From NCBI GenBank assembly GCA_029582265.1, contig CM055816.1, positions 20,331,843 through 20,395,842 on the forward strand: a stretch of DNA of 64,000 nucleotides. The letters run 5' to 3'. Below are positions 23,471 to 34,790 of the stretch, one piece after another; the stretch's first letter is position 1, and each line of letters begins with the position of its first letter. A program made the translations under genes and the position numbers. This DNA is from Zoroaster sp. YZ-2022. Taxonomy: Eukaryota; Echinodermata; Asteroidea; Forcipulatida; Zoroasteridae. The notes beneath the pieces are model-generated. The model had not been told where the DNA came from. It did not search any database and saw only the letters and a list, made by a program, of their open reading frames with translations.

Positions 23471-23814
23471 TTAACCCAGTATCCATGATCTACGTGATAA
23501 CCCGTAGATATGTAAAAACGCTACAAACGCCGACTCTACGTGATTTTCCGTGCGTGTTTTTGTCCAATTCCAATTTACGTTTTTTCGATGACTGTATTTC
23601 ATGATTATAGATATGAAATTAGACAAGTCTGACATCATAATAAAGTGCATGTTCTCCTCTTTCCATCAGTATATAATGTGTCTGTGTCAGTGATTGTAAT
23701 ATTCTCTAAATAAGGAATCTTTCTGATTGTGTGCAAAAACAATGTATCTCTGTGCGGGGGCTTAGGCACATACAGTCTTTTGTGTGTTTACATGGTTAGG
23801 CGGATATGAGTTAA
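23471..23814. mobile_element. possible TTAA-flanked MITE
   Basis: TTAACCCAGTATCC at the left and GGATATGAGTTAA at the right are weak inverted ends flanked by TTAA. The body is non-coding and repeats TCTACGTGAT-like words. Confidence 0.3.
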
Positions 23815-23861
23815 TTTCACACTTAGCATGTTATTAAAGAAATTCACATTCCAAGAGACAT

Positions 23862-24141
23862 TTAACACAGATTTGACAAAAATAAAAAATCCTGAAAAAA
23901 TGGGTAGCAGGGCCTGGGTTTCCCTTTGGTCTAGAGGACAAAGCCCCCTGAACCTCCTGGTTGTTTAATTGTGGAGGATTTACAGACTCTCCACATCCCC
24001 ACAAACAAGAAACTAGAGGTTTGGACACAATACAGGCTACTTCTTTCTTTCCTTGATGGTTACTTTTGAGGCAAGGGGAGATTTGTAAAAAAAAAAAAAA
24101 AATCCTCAAATTAGGAAAAATCCAGAGAAATCATAGGCCTG
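23862..24141 (-). mobile_element. element of the CAGGCCTGTGATT family, minus
   Basis: Shares ACAAGAAACTAGAGGTTTGG and GAGTCTGTAAATCC (minus strand) with copies at 46569-47012, 48290-48526 and 62417-62714. Ends are CAGGCCTGTGA- and CAGGTGTGTGA-like, suggesting hAT affinity. Confidence 0.6.
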
Positions 24142-24288
24142 TCAACATTTTTGATTAAAAAGTTGGTAGAATTGTTGTTTTGGAGAAAACTTCTTGGGTG
24201 AAAAGCAGTATCAGACTGGCCAACATGCTCTTAATGAAAATAGATCTCTCTTCAGAAATGGTTTATGCATTTTAATATTTTTAGTTTT

Positions 24289-25029
24289 TTAACCCTCCTA
24301 CTTCTGGTGCCTTTTTCAGACAAGTTGATGCACCATTTGAAACCATTCGTTTTGTGAAACACACCAAGGTGTAGTGTATCCACCATTCAAAACCATTTGA
24401 ATGATTTATACATGTAACCCACTGTGTAGTACATTCACCATTTGGCTATGGAAACACACCAAGGTGTAGTGTATCCACCATTCAAACCATTTGAATGATT
24501 TATACGCCACTGTGTAGTACATTCACCATTTGAAACCATTCGGCTATGGAAACACACCAAGGTGTAGTGTATCCACCATTCAAAACCATTTGAATGATTT
24601 ATACGCCACTGTGTAGTACATTCACCTTTTGAAACCATTCGGCTATGGAAACACACCAAGGTGTAGTGTATCCACCATTCATATCCATTTGAATGATTTA
24701 TACGCCACTGTGTAGTACATTCACCATTTGAAACCATTCGGCTATGGAAACACACCAAGGTGTAGTGTATCCACCATTCAAAACCATTTGAATGATATAT
24801 AAGACCCTGTGTAGTACATTCACCATTTCCGAAACCATTCGCTATGGAAACACAATTAAGGTGTGTAGTGTATCCACCATTCAAAAACCATTTGAATGGA
24901 TTTGAATGGTAGTAAACTTTACTACCAACACTTTTCAAATGGTATCACCATGTGTGTACAAGACCAATGACCATTTCTGAAAGTGGAAATTTTGAATGGT
25001 TTCAAATGGTCAAACAGTAGGAGGGTTAA
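24289..25029 (-). mobile_element. TTAA-flanked MITE (family A) with internal 99-bp satellite
   Basis: TTAACCCTCCTACTT at the left and AGTAGGAGGGTTAA at the right give clear inverted ends with TTAA duplications (24289-24292, 25026-25029). The interior holds a tandem array. The element ends about 34 bp short of the likely poly(A) signals of the SRPRA exon. Confidence 0.85.
24443..24900 (-). repeat. 99-bp tandem repeat inside the MITE
   Basis: The landmark GCTATGGAAACACA recurs at 24444, 24543, 24642, 24741 and 24841, a 99-100-bp period. Because 99 is a multiple of three, one minus frame stays open for 167 codons. This is a by-product of the period, not evidence of a gene. Confidence 0.85.
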
Positions 25030-25062
25030 CGGTCAATTTCACAGACCAACTATTTGCACAGA

Positions 25063-25083
25063 TTTATTGCTCAGCAGTTTATT
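25063..25083 (-). promoter_or_regulatory. candidate SRPRA poly(A) signals
   Basis: Two AATAAA hexamers on the minus strand (25063-25068, 25078-25083) lie about 175-190 bases past the SRPRA stop codon, a plausible 3' UTR length. Confidence 0.45.
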
Positions 25084-25255
25084 CTGATTAGTTAATTGGG
25101 TACCAGCCAAGCTGTCATACAAGTTGTGTTGATTTTGGTTGGTGGTCTGTTTCATATTGCATAACAAAAATGTTTTTCGCTCAGCTGCTATATGAAAGTG
25201 GTTTCATCTTTGATGAAGATCTTCAAGATTTGGGAGGCACGTCTTAGGAAGCTTC

Positions 25256-25384
25256 TTAGGCTTTGAGAAGAGCATTTACGACAGCTTTGACGTTAAGTTT
25301 ACGGAGATCACGATAAGTCTGTCCAGTACCAACGAAGACGATAGGCTGGCCAGTGGTGTAGGTCATGGATATGGCAGCACCAAC
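25256..25384 (-). CDS. SRPRA: signal recognition particle receptor subunit alpha, last coding exon
   Basis: SRP receptor alpha is the membrane-anchored GTPase that docks SRP-ribosome complexes at the endoplasmic reticulum. This minus-strand exon encodes its last 42 residues, VGAAISMTY, then [17 protein letters not shown] and [10 protein letters not shown], and stops at 25256-25258. This is the end of the SRP GTPase domain, with the conserved KPxxFxGTGQ-type loop. The upstream boundary follows a pyrimidine-rich tract and AAG at 25385-25387. The family expects a preceding TKFDTIDDK segment, which I could not find to the right in this window. The 500-N gap at 26949 is one place it could be. A displaced exon copy is the alternative, but the intact frame and clean boundary favour a real gene. 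Confidence 0.85.
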   Translation of the reverse strand, partial: VGAAISMTYTTGQPIVFVGTGQTYRDLRKLNVKAVVNALLKA

Positions 25385-25737
25385 CTTGGAAATAAAATAA
25401 AAGATTGTAAATTAGAAATGAACTGTAAATAAGAAAAGAGGAACACAGTTTGGTGTGGTGACGAGAAAAATTTCAATTTTTTTTTTTTTTTTTAAAAGAC
25501 AATGCATATTAAGGGATGAGGGCCAAAGTCATGGTACAGCCAAGCCGTCGTTAAGACTGGCCAGGTCCAGGCTACCTGGCCTCCTAATCTGTCTTTTGTG
25601 AGTCCTAATCCTGTAACAATACAGTACCTGCCAATCAACCTAACCCCGGCTTCTGGAGGGCCTAGCCCAGCCAAATAGAGCACATGATAATGGCTGCAGT
25701 TGTGAAAAGAGACAGCGGAGGTGTCAGTCAAGTCTGT
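25385..25737. other. SRPRA intron side; repeat related to 45668-45897
   Basis: A T homopolymer lies at 25478-25494. Then GGGCCAAAGTCATGGTACAG and CTGGCCTCCTAATCTGTC match the MITE at 45668-45897. Its other end may be the CTTGGCTGTGCC near 26110, implying interruption by the element 25738-26001. Confidence 0.4.
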
Positions 25738-26001
25738 GTTAACCAGTTCGCACCGGGAATAAAAAAGTTTTTCCGAACCCCGTGGCAGGTTTATTTTTAC
25801 CGCAAAAACACGACCAATGGTGCTCACCAGAGCGTGACCGGGGAGACCGTGTCTTCCACGGGTATGCTTATGGCTCGTTGTTACATCAACCGGGAATCTA
25901 TACAAATATTCCCGAAACCTGTGGCGTGTTTAGACGCCTCCCGATCCGCTGTCCCAAAAAAAATTGCGTGTATACACGGCCTCCGACGCGAACTGGTTAA
26001 C
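25738..26001. mobile_element. TTAA-flanked MITE with CCAGTTCGC ends
   Basis: GTTAACCAGTTCGC at 25738-25751 is mirrored exactly by GCGAACTGGTTAAC at 25988-26001. TTAA plus a CC start suggests piggyBac-type mobilisation. The interior is GC-richer than its surroundings and has inverted CGGGAATA/TTCCCG words. Confidence 0.75.
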
Positions 26002-26185
26002 AATAAGATCCACTTGAGATCTATTCATTAGTAAAGGGTCTTTTGTGCTCAGCTAGAGGATTATATGGGCCTCTGGGCCTGGGCAGAGTCTGGGACTGGC
26101 CTGGCTTCTCAAAACTTGGCTGTGCCTTTATATCATGTATATAATGTAATATAGTGTATAGCACTGTATACTCAGTGCTGTATAT

Positions 26186-26300
26186 ACTCGGATTAAGACT
26201 CTGCACTAGTAAGCAGGAGGTCGTGGTTCGAATCTTGCCCGAGTCATCTGTGAAGTTTTTCCACAGACACTTTCGAAAGCACCGAGCATACAGTGCTATA
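26186..26300 (+). mobile_element. tRNA-like SINE fragment
   Basis: AGCAGGAGGTCGTGGTTCGAATC resembles a tRNA T-arm with B box GGTTCGAATC. The flanking AGTGCTGTATATACTCGG/GCATACAGTGCTATAC words may be inverted ends. It is a different family from the common SINE. Confidence 0.4.
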
Positions 26301-26837
26301 CACACGCCGGTGTAGGGCAAAATTAAATCAATTGTTTATCACCCGATCGCAAGAATTTAACCAACCTATGTATATATAATGTTGTAAGCGATGGAAATAC
26401 GTGTGCACACTGGAAGTCTTTCTGTGCTCGGAACAAACCACACAGCATCTAGAATCTAAACATTAGTCGGTCCTAGGCCACAGCTTTCCTCTTTCATATC
26501 TAACTAACCCCCACTTCCTCCCACCTCCTACCAAGTGTAGAAATGTTTCAATTTTTACTGGTAAATATAACATCTGTCATCTTTTATTGATAATCTGTGA
26601 AAGGAAATAGGCAAGTTGGAAAATGAGTGGTGGTCGGAAAAAACAAAATTGTTGCCAGTGGTGGTCGCAGGATCTTGAGTGCCGGTCTGGGTTTCTGGCG
26701 CCGACCACCGTGGGCAGAACCCTGGATCAAGTCGAAATCTTGATATCCATGGAACAAGAATGGAGGATGGTATTTACAAAAGAAGTGTCATTATAAGAAA
26801 TTGCAGTGTAACCACTAGCAACTAAGATGGGTAGACT

Positions 26838-26940
26838 GATCCGGGTATCCAGATACTCAACCAAAATTGTCATTACCCTGTTCCATTTTTTGGTTCCAAT
26901 TACCCATAAAACTTTCAAAAAATTTTGATTGAATATTTAA
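26838..26940. mobile_element. fragment of the GGGTATCCGG hAT-like element
   Basis: CCGGGTATCCAGATAC and TTCCAATTACCCATAAA correspond to one end of the element intact at 53135-53523. The gap at 26949 cuts it. Confidence 0.55.
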
Positions 26941-26948
26941 GCCACACA

Positions 26949-27448
26949 NNNNNNNNNNNNNNNNNNNNNNNNNNNNNNNNNNNNNNNNNNNNNNNNNNNN
27001 NNNNNNNNNNNNNNNNNNNNNNNNNNNNNNNNNNNNNNNNNNNNNNNNNNNNNNNNNNNNNNNNNNNNNNNNNNNNNNNNNNNNNNNNNNNNNNNNNNNN
27101 NNNNNNNNNNNNNNNNNNNNNNNNNNNNNNNNNNNNNNNNNNNNNNNNNNNNNNNNNNNNNNNNNNNNNNNNNNNNNNNNNNNNNNNNNNNNNNNNNNNN
27201 NNNNNNNNNNNNNNNNNNNNNNNNNNNNNNNNNNNNNNNNNNNNNNNNNNNNNNNNNNNNNNNNNNNNNNNNNNNNNNNNNNNNNNNNNNNNNNNNNNNN
27301 NNNNNNNNNNNNNNNNNNNNNNNNNNNNNNNNNNNNNNNNNNNNNNNNNNNNNNNNNNNNNNNNNNNNNNNNNNNNNNNNNNNNNNNNNNNNNNNNNNNN
27401 NNNNNNNNNNNNNNNNNNNNNNNNNNNNNNNNNNNNNNNNNNNNNNNN
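26949..27448. other. assembly gap (500 N)
   Basis: Exactly 500 N, a placeholder gap of unknown size between the SRPRA last exon and the first visible BACE exon. The missing 5' exons of either gene could be here. Confidence 0.95.
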
Positions 27449-28606
27449 GTGAGAACCTGTCTACTGGTTCAGTTGTACATGTGCCTCATTCTGATTCTCA
27501 TAGACTTGTGTACAGGAAAGCAAAGATGGCCGCGGTATAATACTTAAAACCAACTGCACCTATAATATTATGATGGAAAGATTAGGTTGACATTTACAAG
27601 GGATATGGATTTTGTTCTGTAATACTTCTTCACTATAATACTTCTTCACTTCTTCAATATGAAGAACAACACTAAAATATATTTATTTTAAAAAAAATGT
27701 AAAGCAAAAAATGTTGCAAATTAAAAAGTCGTCAATGAGTATTTTGGCAAGACGGAGCACGAGACTAAGTGATTACGTATGTACCATTACCTCTACAGAC
27801 CGACAGTAAGAGTAACTTATAGAAACAGGGGTAAAAGGTGGGAGAGATGGGAAAGGGCTGGAATAGGGTAAGGTTAAAGTGGGGGATAGTAGTGGCTGTG
27901 ATGCGTGGAAATAGTCATATATTGATTTTTCTGTATTTTCCATTGTGTTGATATCTAGAGTGGAGGGTTTGGTACAATTCGGTGCTCATATTGGATAGTC
28001 ACTTACCCTCTATTGACCAATTAATACACGGACATTGGTAAGCAAAGGTCAAGTACAAAATGTTCACACGAATAAAGAGTCTGTCCTTTAGAAAATGAGA
28101 GTGGGCACCAGTTAACAAAAGTCATACCCGGAAATAAATAAATGGCGTTAATACGATAAGGAGATGCAACGTTATATTCTGTAGAAACACAATAATAATA
28201 TCTTAATTAAAATGATGACAAAATGACTGGCATGACTGTACACTAAAGTTAATTCATGGAGGAAGGAAAACAGTCTTCGTACCAAACTGTTGATATTTAA
28301 ACAAAGAAGTGTGTAAGTACAGCTCACTTCCCATCCGTACATTAATAACGTTTTAACTTTTGTTACTGTGGTGTTAGTGTTACTAGTGTTCACAATAACA
28401 GTAACAACAGTTTAAAACGTTACAATGTACAATACAATAGTCAATACTGAATACAAATCAGTATTTATAATTTATTAAATTTAAGCTTTTAATTTTTATT
28501 AACTTTTTCAAAGTGTTCCCAGCGGGTTATTTATCTAACGTTAGAATAGAGAATCTTACTGCTAAATTGAAACAGAATGAGAATGACACCCAAAATTTAG
28601 AAAATT
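27449..28606. other. no gene recognised
   Basis: Non-coding. I looked on both strands for SRPRA and BACE 5' exons and found none. Confidence 0.4.
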
Positions 28607-29761
28607 GGGTAGAAATGTCGTATCCTCACCGCCATACTTTTCTTCTTCTCATTCAATATAGGCCTTAGAACCAATAAAGTATCTTACCTACCTAGTATTA
28701 GGTGTGCAGAAACATATGGATGATGATGGACATATTATAGGCCTACTTCAAATTATTCCAGGATATTTTATTTCATGAAAAATCAGGCATTTTTGGTCTA
28801 CGATGACTTCCTCCAGTCATGTCACTTGTCAGTCTGATCTTGTAAACTTCACAACTAGTGACCAACACAGTCATTGTACATACATGTAATGCTATGATGG
28901 CAACTATAAGGCCGCCAAGAGAATGAAAGTCATAGATTTGCGTCCGGAAAATTCTCTCTCGAAAACACATGAGGCTTTTTTCATTATTCATCTTGGTTAT
29001 TTCCATTGATCAATAATAACAAGCGCAATCACAAGATGTTTCTTCTAATTTGACGTGTCGCTGTAATGTATGGTCGCCTGTGTAATACATATTACGTAAT
29101 GGCATCCATTATCGCGATGCAAGGGCCGCACACACAGGCATGACAGGCATAGTAGATACAAAGGCTCAACAGTGAACGTGTTGTGCATGTGACAGGCGGT
29201 ACAGTTGCGTGTGCGGATCGGACGGAGTTTGCCATAATAGTACATGTAGTTTGAGTGACAGTTTTATGCGCGATCGACCTTTTTGTGAGCAGACGTATGC
29301 AGGGACTAAAGACTGTGTAAGAGGAACATGTGCTAATCGATTATAGCCCCGCACATACATGTACTGGTGGAAATTTGGTAAAACTTCGCTTTTACTGATG
29401 TGGATGATTTGGAACTGTAAATTTGTTTGGTGGAAATACCTTTTTGTGCAAATAATGATTTTTTGGCAAATAATGAAAAATTTAGGCAGTAAGCTTTAGG
29501 GACATGTGGGCGGTGGTAACATGGAAATCTATGACTTTCATTCTCGATGGCCTAATAGGATCCCTTCTATTTTCTGAAAGGGAGGATTTTTAGAAGGAAA
29601 ATAAAGTCCGAAACCATCATAAAAGTGGATTTTAAAGATAGTTTTCGCTTTCTGTACCACCAAAAATCGATAGAATAATGTTTTAACTGGTTAGTGGTTG
29701 CAAAAAAATTCCAAAAAAGCCCTTAAAAAGTGGTAGGATTGAGGATACAACATATCTTTCC
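28607..29761. mobile_element. 8-bp-TSD-family MITE interrupted by a Harbinger-like MITE
   Basis: Left end GGGTAGAAATGTCGTATCC; right end GAGGATACAACATATCTTTC. The body matches 61433-61893 and is split at CAACTATAA by the insertion 28910-29552. Confidence 0.75.
28910..29552. mobile_element. PIF/Harbinger-like MITE with TAA duplication
   Basis: GGCCGCCAAGAGAATGAAAG at the left and CTTTCATTCTCGATGGCC at the right are inverted ends extending about 30 bp. TAA flanks both sides (28907-28909, 29553-29555). The empty site reads CAACTATAATAGGATCC in the copy at 61680-61700. A three-base TAA duplication with a GGCC start is typical of Harbinger. Confidence 0.8.
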
Positions 29762-29888
29762 TGAATATCGGTGGGGCCTAAACTCAAGAAAAATATTCAA
29801 AATTTTTCACAAAAAATCTGCCAAAATAGGCCTAATATGGGTATTGTTACATACGTGAGATAAAAGTGACAAATTACCAACTTAGTGC

Positions 29889-30345
29889 GGAAAAAGAATG
29901 TCGGTATCTGGACCGCCACTTTTAAGTGTTTTTAATTTAATTTCTTTGCAACCACTAATACCACTTTATATAAAAAAAAATGATTCTATCAAAAGCGAAA
30001 ACTATCTTCCCCTTCACTTCCAGAAAATAGAAGGATCCTATTATCATGTGTAGAAAACTTGCCACCTCGTGCATGTACATGTAATAGCTGACTGCTTTAG
30101 GTCACCGCTAATGGGGAGTTGACAAGATCAGACTGACATGACTGAGGAAATCGTATACCATTATACCAAAATAAATGCTCTGATTTTTCATGAAATAACT
30201 ATCCTGGTAATATTTGAAGACTACATGTATGTCCATCATCATCCACCTTCTACATGTATGTTCACCACCTCACACTTGGGTATAGACATGTGGTTATATA
30301 ATATTGAATGAGGAAAAAGTGGCGGTCGGATACAACATTCTACCC
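29889..30345. mobile_element. 8-bp-TSD-family MITE, inverted copy
   Basis: The right end GTGGCGGTCGGATACAACATT and the internal AGAAAATAGAAGGATCC, reading opposite to the others, show an inverted full copy. Flanks ACTTAGTG and ACTTAATA are a decayed duplication. Confidence 0.7.
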
Positions 30346-31628
30346 ACTTAATATGTATGATTATCTGAAAGAAGAAAAATTAAGATTTTTCACTTAGCCT
30401 ATTGATATTTGAACACAAATAACATTCTAAAAATCAAATGTTCATTATATTTAGTTTTTACTGTTGCTGGCCGACTCCAAAATTGGGGGAAAAACCAGAG
30501 TTTTCAACATGGACCCCGATCGAAATATTCACAAAATATGCTGTAAACTGATAAACTAAAAGTAAAGCTCCACAAGTGTCATGATTTTTCTGAGAGTATT
30601 TGTATTATTTGTCATTACCCAACACAGTTTCCAGTACAACTTGAATTGAATAAAATATCCAAATTAGGTCAGATGAGACAGGTGCAAAAGATCGCTATGT
30701 ACATGTATATATGTACATTATGTCTATATATTGGTAAGCGCCACTCGCCATGTTAACCGATTAACACAGGTTGTCAATGTTTGAATCACTCTAGCTGATG
30801 TGATTCTTTACGCACTGCTACATACAACTATTATAATAGTCCTGTGATGTTTTTTGAAGGAAAATTCTCTTCTTTCAAAAATACAATGTTTATATTTAGG
30901 CACTTTCACAAAATCTGTCCCTGACATTCAAAATTGATCAGACGGTTCTCTCAATTTTCTGGCTTCAGCACGTGGTAACTTTGAAATTTTTGTTTTGATC
31001 TGGAAGTGTCTGGACCTGACCGATAACTAGAATCGTCTGCTTTAAAATAAGGGGTTGATGTCTGCAATTGAATGAAGTAATCATATCGCGCCGATAAAAA
31101 GAAAAAGATGGTGCAATTTTTCATCCCAATTAAGCGCCGGGAGTGTCCGGTCCACTGCATCTGCTCCACTGCGCTAAAGCAAAAATATGGCTGTATTTAA
31201 AAATTAATATTTCAATAACAGAACGGAATTATAAAAAGATTAAAATATCATACAGAAGACAAATCTGCACTTTCATTCCATATTTTTTCATTCCTTTTTA
31301 TTATTGTTAACACTTCAAACTCATAGCGTGAAGTTAGCCTTCACTGGGCAATTTTCCCGTTCAGCATGAAATTGTTAGTGCATGAGTGACACCCTACTAA
31401 TAAGTAATAATACTACACAGTTTCCTCCTTTAATGACGTTACAATCGCCACTTTTCTATCCAAATATGACAAATATCACAGATTTTCCTTTAAAAGATAA
31501 CAGAGGATACACTTATTAAGGAGACGAAAGTGTAGTCCTGTGAGATTGGAAATGATATTTTGGGAGATTTTGAGCAATGAATGTATGCACATCCAGTGAG
31601 ATGTTGGCCATTTGTCGTCTGCTATTAA
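30346..31628. other. no gene recognised
   Basis: Non-coding. No coding similarity on either strand. Confidence 0.4.
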
Positions 31629-31969
31629 GGGTAGAATGTCGTATCGACGTCCACTTTTTCTCATTCAATATAACCAATCAATGTAATCTTACCAGTCTGA
31701 TCTGTTAACTCCTTGTGACAGTCATAGTACAAGCGCAGTGGCAACTACATGTATAGGCCTAATAGGATCCTGCTATTTCCTAAAGGGAGGATTTTTTGAA
31801 GGAAATAAAGTCTGAAAACCGTCATAAAAGTGGATTTTAAAGATGCATATATGTATAGTTTTAGCTTTCTGTACCCCAAACAATTGATAGAATCATTTTT
31901 AACTGGTTAGTGGTTGCAAAAAATTACAAAAACCCTTAAAAAGTGGGCGGTGGATACAACATTCTTTCC
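31629..31969. mobile_element. 8-bp-TSD-family MITE, internally deleted copy
   Basis: GGGTAGAATGTCGTATCG to GTGGATACAACATTCTTTCC. The central section around the ATTCCAGGATATTT region is missing relative to longer copies. Confidence 0.75.
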
Positions 31970-33309
31970 TGCTAAAATCACATGACTGGATATTGTGCAA
32001 CAGTTTTGATTGGGTTCGATATTCTTTCCCAAAATGACTTCATGAAAATTGATGTACTGTATGGCCAGTTAATACCGTATATTACTGTAAACAATTGCCT
32101 TAGAATCGAAATTACTAGTGCATACGCATTGACTTGTAAAACAACCTTGTTATGGAAAAATTAGTACCCTTGAACACGAGGATATTACAAAGTCAATGGG
32201 GTGATTTGTTGGTGGTGATGTAAGTTTGTTTTTTATATGACAACATTAAAGAAAAATTTTATTTGAAATTGGTTAGATATTATAATTAAAATATTCAGAA
32301 AGAACGGGTGATTTTGTTTGGTGATAATTACTGGTGATACGTAAGTTATAAGTTTTTTTTATAACATGTATGACAACATTATGGGTTTTTTTGAATTAGA
32401 TATAATTATTCTGTACAATTAATTTCAAAGAAAATTTCTGATTTATAAGGTTTGTTACGTGCCTGTGGTCTCAGTGCACACATGTACTGTATACACAATG
32501 TCGTAAATTCCGATTTTTATTTATTTCAAACTTGCAAACAGCCACACTTATCTAATTAGAATTTATGGACCCAAGCATAATAAGCTATTGTGTGATGGCT
32601 CAGTTTTGTGAAATTTCAAAACAGTGTCTTATTTTGTTAAGTATAATCAAAATCAGTGCAGATTTCCATTTAGGATATTGAATCGGTGTCTAGTTTAAGA
32701 TGAAAACAGTGACTGAACATTACTGGCTCATTTATGCAGCAGCAACAGTAATTTATAGGTATGACCTTATCATGTGGGGTATTATTTTCAGTCACTGAGT
32801 TTAATTATCTAATTTAACTAGCACTTTGATTCCATGCCCTGTTGATGATGTCCCTTTAAGTGGCCATGACACTGCAGGAATTTTGTACTCTTCAATGTTT
32901 AGTTTGACAGTGGTTTTTATTTTTGTGTCTTCTCTAACTCTAACAGATCTTGTGGTTTGGAGATGATGAAGGAACGACAGAATTATTGATAACACTTGAA
33001 GTTTCACGAAACAGTTAATGACACAGTTTCACCATCATTAGAACTGTATAGGCTTCAAATGGTGGATTTTTACGGTCTTCAGTACATGGATCCTACTGCT
33101 GTTGCATGTCTGTGTTAATTTTGTGTTCATTCAAGCAGTACTCGACCCCACTACACTTCTCTACATCAGGTCAATGATGAGGTCAGGTCAAGGTCACAGA
33201 TGGTGTTTATGAACCACCAAGAGACAATCTAAGAGGAAAGCCAGGGTTAGGATTCTATGTGGAAATTGAACTGGAACACCAAAACAAAAGGTAAATTGTT
33301 TGAGAACAG
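31970..33309. other. no gene; one TTAAAGGGACA-family MITE copy
   Basis: About 32660-32862 matches the TTAAAGGGACA family (GGTGTCTAGTTTAAGATG to CATGCCCTGTTG, then GTCCCTTTAA). The rest is unassigned, with no BACE first exon seen. Confidence 0.5.
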
Positions 33310-33525
33310 TTAAAAGGCACAATCATCACTCGTGATCAACAGGGCATGGAATCAGAGTGTTTGTTTTAGATTAACTCAGTGACTGAAAATAATACCCCAC
33401 ATGTTAAGGTCATATTACCGTTGCTGCTACATAAATGAGCCAGTATTTTCAGTCACTGTGTGGACACCAATTCCCTGCCCTGTTGAAAGTTTGCTCTGAT
33501 CATCGTGATGATATTGTCCATTTAA
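33310..33525. mobile_element. MITE copy, TTAAAGGGACA family
   Basis: TTAAAAGGCACAATCATC at the left and GATGATATTGTCCATTTAA at the right. It shares its last TTAA with the next element. Confidence 0.7.
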
Positions 33526-34018
33526 CCCTACATTCCTACAGGTATTTCACAGACACCCTGGAATGCAACACAATGCAACAACAGAAAGTGTGCAGTCTGC
33601 ATAACACAACAAGATCCATCAACTAGAACAATGATTCTTTTGTTCTCTGCTGAGAACAAAGATGCAACCATTTATTACTGTTGTGCATCTTGTTGCATTG
33701 AACAAACCCTCTACACATGGAGAGCCACTCCGATCCACAAAATTCTGCTCTTGAGCACACCTTCAGTACTATACATTTGTACAAGCATGCTGTCCTTTCA
33801 AGTAATCTTACAAAGTCAACTGTGTGTCACCCAAGGCCGCTGTAAATGTTTGAACATATTAGTATGGCCTACAATGTGTCGATGGGAGACCACTTTACCC
33901 TGCAATCTCAGTGGTCATGTGACAGTGCACAGAAGGGTAACCATAGGAGGCCACTGGCAACAGCTAATGGCTTGGAGTGGCCTGAATGGGTTGTTTGCAC
34001 TGATTGTAGGAGGGTTAA
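33522..34018. mobile_element. TTAA-flanked MITE family B
   Basis: TTAACCCTACATTCCTAC at the left, GTAGGAGGGTTAA at the right (34015-34018). The body matches 54070-54579 in the opposite orientation. Confidence 0.7.
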
Positions 34019-34379
34019 GTCTTTGAGTGGGTTTTACAATACATGTAAGTAAGTTTCAAAGAGTTTCATATTCTAATTTCACTCACAGTTGAGATTCGGT
34101 ATTCCCCATTTGCCAAGAGATAAATTCATCAGAAAACTGAATAAAATTTATATTTTCACAATAACCCACATGGTTAAAGGCCATTTTCTCAAGCCCTTTT
34201 AAAAAAAATTAGAAACGCATTAAAGTCAATCTTTATTTATCATGGACATATTACAGTATGTAGTACAGTAGCTGAAAGAAACTCAATGAGACTCTGTGTA
34301 CAATGCTTGGTTTTCTGATACACATGAACATCTCTCATGAATTTTCTGTCTATTCGCACCGTGCGTGAGCTGTTGAGGG

Positions 34380-34790
34380 CATATGTGACCTGTTACAACG
34401 AAATGAGCGTAAAGTCGCACTATACCATTTCACAGTACAGCAGGAAAAGTGAAAAATCAGAGGGGAGGTCTCATTTTTGTTATTATATTTGTAATTTGTA
34501 AATCTCCTTAAATATCGAATTCCAAATTTTCAGTTCGATCAGACAATTAAAAACCTCAATTTCAGGCCAATTTCGTTGGTACATGTAGCTTTTATCGTGT
34601 TCTGACAAACAACTTGAAACAAAGACGGAAACAAAGCTGCAAATCCCCCTCTGGTGGTCTGGGGGATCACTGTAACCCCAAGTGTTATATCATTGGAAAG
34701 CTCTTGTTCTACTGAATCCAGAAATACCAATAACTCAATTGTTTAAATTTCCGACTTTAAGCTCATTTTGTGGTGACAGGTCACATATGT
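34380..34790. mobile_element. MITE with TGTGACCTGT...AAAGTCG ends
   Basis: CATATGTGACCTGTTACAAC with GTAAAGTCG at the left is mirrored by CGACTTTAAGCTC with GACAGGTCACATATG at the right, giving about 38-bp inverted ends. Confidence 0.75.

Noticed and set aside
24435..24938. 167-codon minus-strand ORF
   Set aside because: Its repeats follow the 99-bp satellite period inside a MITE; no family resemblance and no start context.
25684..26031. 115-codon plus-strand ORF
   Set aside because: It lies across a MITE with exact inverted ends; no recognisable domain.
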